A stretch of 8,001 bases of DNA from the NCBI GenBank assembly GCA_002432195.1, contig DJGG01000073.1, positions 15,729-23,729 of the forward strand, written 5' to 3'. Of this stretch, positions 5,699-8,001 are shown in pieces. This DNA comes from Desulfobacteraceae bacterium UBA5852. GTDB taxonomy: Bacteria; Desulfobacterota; Desulfobacteria; Desulfobacterales; UBA5852. The notes under the pieces were generated by a model, which was not told the DNA's origin, searched no databases, and worked only from the letters and a program-made list of their open reading frames with translations. The stretch's first letter is position 1; the number at the start of each line of letters is the position of its first letter. Made by a program: the position numbers and the translations under genes.

Positions 5699-6394
5699 AT
5701 GCCGGATCCCGCTGTGAAGGTAAGGGCCCGTAGGGGCCACGCCGTCGTCAAGGCTTGCCTGCTGGCCGCTTTCGTGGCGGGGGCCATCCTAGCGGTGCGT
5801 TGCACCCCGCTGCGGGAATACCTGACCGCCGAGGCCCTGCAGCGCTTTCTCGCCACCCTGGGTCTCTGGGCGCCGGCGGCTTTTGTGGGGATTTACGCCG
5901 CCGGCGTCTGCCTCTTCGTTCCCGCCACCCTCCTGACCGGCCTGGGGGCGGCCATTTTCGGCGCCTATGGGGGGTTCGTCTACGTCTGGATCGGGGCCAT
6001 GCTCGGCGCCAGCGGGGCTTTCTTCATCGGCCGGACCCTGGGGCGGGACTTCGCCGCCGGTCTGATCGGCGACCGGCTCAAGCGCTACGACGAGGCCATT
6101 GCCCGCAACGGTTTCGCCACGGTGCTCTACCTGCGGCTGGTCTACTTTCCGTTCACCCCCATGAATTTCGGTATGGGGCTGACCAGCGTGCGCTTCCGGG
6201 ATTACTTCTGGGGCACCGGACTGGGCATCCTGGTGGGAACCTTCGTGTTCACTTTTTTCATCGGCACCCTCAAGGAGATCTGGGTGTCGGGGGACTGGGG
6301 GCGGCTGGCCAGCGGGCAGGTGTTTCTGGCGGTGGCCCTGTTCCTCGGGTCGTTCTTCATCCCCGTGCTGCTCAAGAAGTGGCGCGGCCGGTAG
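5699..6394 (+). CDS. TVP38/TMEM64 family (VTT domain) inner-membrane protein
   Basis: A 231-residue polytopic protein of the SNARE-associated/DedA-like superfamily (TVP38/TMEM64; relatives include YdjX and YdjZ). A first helix (about 16-34) is followed by hydrophobic stretches at 54-75 and 80-104. The family hallmark GASGAFFIGRTLGR (103-116) is present, as is the re-entrant core RLVYFPFTPMNFGMGLTSVR (147-166). Two further helices lie near 174-192 and 206-225, then a basic tail KKWRGR. Length is typical. VTT-domain proteins are linked to lipid scrambling or membrane homeostasis in eukaryotes; in bacteria the role of this subgroup is uncertain. The start has GGAG 5 nt upstream. Relatives are known next to, or fused with, FAD-dependent disulfide oxidoreductases, and here a fragment of such an enzyme lies 40 nt upstream. 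Translation appears fully intact. Confidence 0.93.
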   Translation: MPDPAVKVRARRGHAVVKACLLAAFVAGAILAVRCTPLREYLTAEALQRFLATLGLWAPAAFVGIYAAGVCLFVPATLLTGLGAAIFGAYGGFVYVWIGAMLGASGAFFIGRTLGRDFAAGLIGDRLKRYDEAIARNGFATVLYLRLVYFPFTPMNFGMGLTSVRFRDYFWGTGLGILVGTFVFTFFIGTLKEIWVSGDWGRLASGQVFLAVALFLGSFFIPVLLKKWRGR

Positions 6395-6397
6395 GTT

Positions 6398-6415
6398 GTC
6401 CGCAGGCTCGCGGAC
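6398..6415 (+). other. short hairpin after the TVP38 gene
   Basis: GTCCGC and GCGGAC form a perfect 6-bp stem with a 6-nt loop (AGGCTC), 3 nt after the TVP38 stop. No T-run follows. It is not a convincing intrinsic terminator, so read-through into the ynjB-like gene 38 nt further on is plausible. Confidence 0.3.
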
Positions 6416-6453
6416 CTTGGCAGGCGCACACGGCGCCGGAAAGGGGCATGCCC

Positions 6454-7689
6454 ATGCACAAGCGATTCCTTACCCGCACGACCATCGTGCTCCTGGCCCT
6501 CGGGCTGCTCGCGGCCGCCCCGTCCGCCCGTGCGTCCGGGGCGGAGGCCGGGGCGTGGGAGACGGTATTGCAGTCGGCCCGCGGCCAGACCGTGGACTGG
6601 TTCATGTGGGGGGGGGACCCCTCGGTCAACGCCTTTGTCAACGGGTATGCGGCGCCGCGGGTCAAGGAACTGTTCGGCATCACCCTCCGGCAGGCCCCGG
6701 TCCAGGACATCGCCGAGGTGGTGGGCAAGCTGGTCATCGAAAAGCAGGCCGGCAGGACCGCGGGGGGCGGGGTGGACCTCATGTGGATCAACGGGGAGAA
6801 CTTCCGCACCTGCAAGAAGAACGGCCTGTTGTGGGGCCCCTTTGCGGAGCGGCTGCCCAACCACGTGCTGGTGGACTGGAGCCGGCCGGCGGTGCACAAC
6901 GACTTCGGCGAGCCGGTGGAGGGCCTGGAATCGCCCTGGGGCAGCGCCCAGGTGGTCATGATCTACGATGCCGCCCGGACTCCCCAGCCGCCCACCACCA
7001 TGGAGACCTTCCTGGACTGGGTGCGGCGCCACCCGGGGCGCTTCGCCTACCCGGCACCCCCGGATTTCACGGGATCGGTCTTCGTGCGCCACGTCTTCTA
7101 CCATGTGGCCGGGGACGTGGGCCGCTGGCAGGGGCCGTTGAACTCGCCGGCCTTCGAAATGGCGGCCGCGGAAACCTACCGCCTCCTGCGGGAGCTCGCC
7201 CCCTATCTCTGGCGCCAGGGTCAGACCTACCCCGAATCCCCCATGCGCCTGCACCAGCTCTTCGCCGATGGGGAGATCGATTTCAGTTTTTCCTACCACC
7301 CGGCCGAGGCCTCGCGCCATATCCTGAAGGGCCTTTTCCCGGACACGGCGCGCACCTTCGTCTTCGACGAGGGGACCATCGCCAATACCCATTTCGTGGC
7401 CATTCCCTTCAACGCCGCCGACACGGCCGGGGCCATGGTGGTGGCCGACTTTCTCCTGTCCCCCGAGGCCCAGCTGAAAAAGGCGGACCCGGCCGTGTGG
7501 GGGGACTTGCCGGCCATCGACCCCGCGCGGCTGGCGCCGGACTGGCGGGCCCGGTTCGCCCAATTGCCCCGGGGCCCGGCCACCCTCACGGATGCCGAGC
7601 TGCAGGCCCGCCAGCTTCCCGAACCCCCGTCGGAAATCCTGATGCGCCTGGAGCAGGGATGGCAGACCGAGGTGCTCAAGCGGCGGTGA
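6454..7689 (+). CDS. ynjB: ABC transporter substrate-binding protein, YnjB family
   Basis: A 411-residue periplasmic binding protein of the YnjB group (COG4134). The N-terminus MHKRFLTRTTIVLLALGLLAAA is a Sec signal peptide, with likely cleavage after ARA near residue 27. There is no lipobox Cys, so the mature protein should be soluble in the periplasm. Family-typical segments are VDWFMWGGDPSVNAFVNGY (48-66), GVDLMWINGENFRTCKKNGL (106-125), ESPWGSAQVVMIYD (159-172), PPDFTGSVFVRH (202-213) and the late TIANTHFVAIPFNA (308-321). The substrate of YnjBCD systems is not established. ATG 6454 is preferred because AAGGGG lies 7 nt before it; the in-frame ATG at 6448 is too close to that site. The gene is 59 nt after the TVP38 gene and overlaps the permease gene, so it is the first cistron of the transporter. 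Confidence 0.93.
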   Translation: MHKRFLTRTTIVLLALGLLAAAPSARASGAEAGAWETVLQSARGQTVDWFMWGGDPSVNAFVNGYAAPRVKELFGITLRQAPVQDIAEVVGKLVIEKQAGRTAGGGVDLMWINGENFRTCKKNGLLWGPFAERLPNHVLVDWSRPAVHNDFGEPVEGLESPWGSAQVVMIYDAARTPQPPTTMETFLDWVRRHPGRFAYPAPPDFTGSVFVRHVFYHVAGDVGRWQGPLNSPAFEMAAAETYRLLRELAPYLWRQGQTYPESPMRLHQLFADGEIDFSFSYHPAEASRHILKGLFPDTARTFVFDEGTIANTHFVAIPFNAADTAGAMVVADFLLSPEAQLKKADPAVWGDLPAIDPARLAPDWRARFAQLPRGPATLTDAELQARQLPEPPSEILMRLEQGWQTEVLKRR

Positions 7690-8001
7690 GGGGCGCGCTC
7701 AAGGCCTCCCCGGCGGTCGACGCCCGCACCCGCAGCGGGCCGGGAGGGCTGCGCCTGGCCCTGCTCCTCGGCCCGGGGCTGGCCGCGGTACTGGTGCTCT
7801 TCGGCGGCGGACTGCTGCTGGGACTGCTCCAGGGCCTGGGCCACCTCCCGGGCGCCGGCCTCTCCCGGCTGGACCTGGAACCTTTCCGCCGGGTGCTCGG
7901 CGATCCGGACTTCCCCCGCAGCCTGGCCCTCACCGTGTACATGGCCGGCGTTTCCACGGTGCTGGCGGCGGTGGCCAGCGTGGCCGCCGCCCTGGTCCTC
8001 G
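7659..8001 (+). CDS. ABC transporter permease, YnjC-like (partial, N-terminus)
   Basis: The open frame runs off the window end with 114 codons visible. It reads MADRGAQAAVRGALKASP, then a hydrophobic helix (about 36-60: LALLLGPGLAAVLVLFGGGLLLGLL) and a periplasmic-looking loop. The loop contains LEPFRRVLGDPDFPRSLALTVYMAG, followed by the start of a second helix STVLAAVASVAAALVL. The 'f..vl.dp.f..sL.lTl..a..st.la...a' pattern is typical of the entry into a binding-protein-dependent permease domain. The start at ATG 7659 is chosen because GGAG lies 5 nt upstream; it overlaps ynjB by 31 nt. An alternative GTG at 7686 overlaps the ynjB TGA as GTGA. Either way translation is coupled. The YnjC assignment rests on position after ynjB; an ATPase gene (YnjD-like) would be expected downstream. 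Confidence 0.82.
   Translation, partial: MADRGAQAAVRGALKASPAVDARTRSGPGGLRLALLLGPGLAAVLVLFGGGLLLGLLQGLGHLPGAGLSRLDLEPFRRVLGDPDFPRSLALTVYMAGVSTVLAAVASVAAALVL

Noticed and set aside
5105..5856. Overlapping frames on both strands across the divergent intergenic region
   Set aside because: Low-complexity Arg/Pro/Gly translations, no family resemblance, and they run into the MerA-like remnant and TVP38 genes in the wrong frame or strand.
5755..6453. Long 5' extension of the ynjB frame through the TVP38 gene
   Set aside because: The extension is an Arg/Gly/Pro-rich out-of-frame reading of TVP38; the signal peptide at 6454 marks the true start.
6202..7563. 453-codon minus-strand frame opposite ynjB
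   Set aside because: Shadow of ynjB; composition rich in Gly/Arg/His/Pro, no domain, no ribosome site considered convincing.
1..8001. CRISPR array, tRNA/rRNA, IS element, phage, toxin-antitoxin or defence island
   Set aside because: No regularly spaced repeats, no clover-leaf or rRNA motifs, and no transposase, integrase or toxin-like frames were found on reading both strands.

Overview
The window is a strongly GC-rich, gene-dense bacterial chromosome segment. Third codon positions are almost all G or C, and long open frames run antisense to the real genes. Family content suggests a Gram-negative proteobacterium-like lineage, with Desulfobacterota ('deltaproteobacteria') a reasonable guess. 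The grounds are a GldA/GldF/GldG/DUF4340 cassette, a TVP38/TMEM64 protein next to a mercuric-reductase-like flavoprotein remnant, and a YnjBC transporter. The taxonomic call is inference only; no rRNA or marker gene is present.

Left part (1-4700, minus strand): a four-gene operon reading right to left. It holds an ABC ATPase (GldA/CcmA type, 3646-4584), an ABC-2 permease (GldF type, 2940-3644), a GldG-family membrane-anchored extracytoplasmic protein (734-2929) and a DUF4340 protein cut by the window edge (1-689). Gaps are 1, 10 and 44 nt. A good sigma70-like promoter (TTGACA, 16-nt spacer, TAAATT) lies about 80-108 nt upstream of the ATPase start. ATPase and permease should form an ABC exporter-like complex, with GldG and DUF4340 proteins as outer-face partners; the substrate is unknown.

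Middle (4700-5700): a small two-helix membrane protein (4791-5108, minus) has its own candidate promoter. It faces a 349-nt divergent intergenic region rich in perfect palindromes. On the plus strand comes a 66-codon frame (5458-5658), read here as the collapsed remnant of a MerA-like FAD/NAD(P) disulfide oxidoreductase. It keeps the N-terminal strand and the CxxxxC redox motif, but the Rossmann segment between them is deleted and about 400 C-terminal residues are absent.

Right part (5699-8001, plus strand): an intact TVP38/TMEM64 membrane protein (5699-6394), a YnjB-like periplasmic substrate-binding protein (6454-7689), and the start of its inner-membrane permease partner (7659 to the window end), which overlaps ynjB. 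The broken flavoprotein beside an intact TVP38 partner is the most unusual point. I found no CRISPR array, tRNA, rRNA, IS element or convincing new defence or mobile system.
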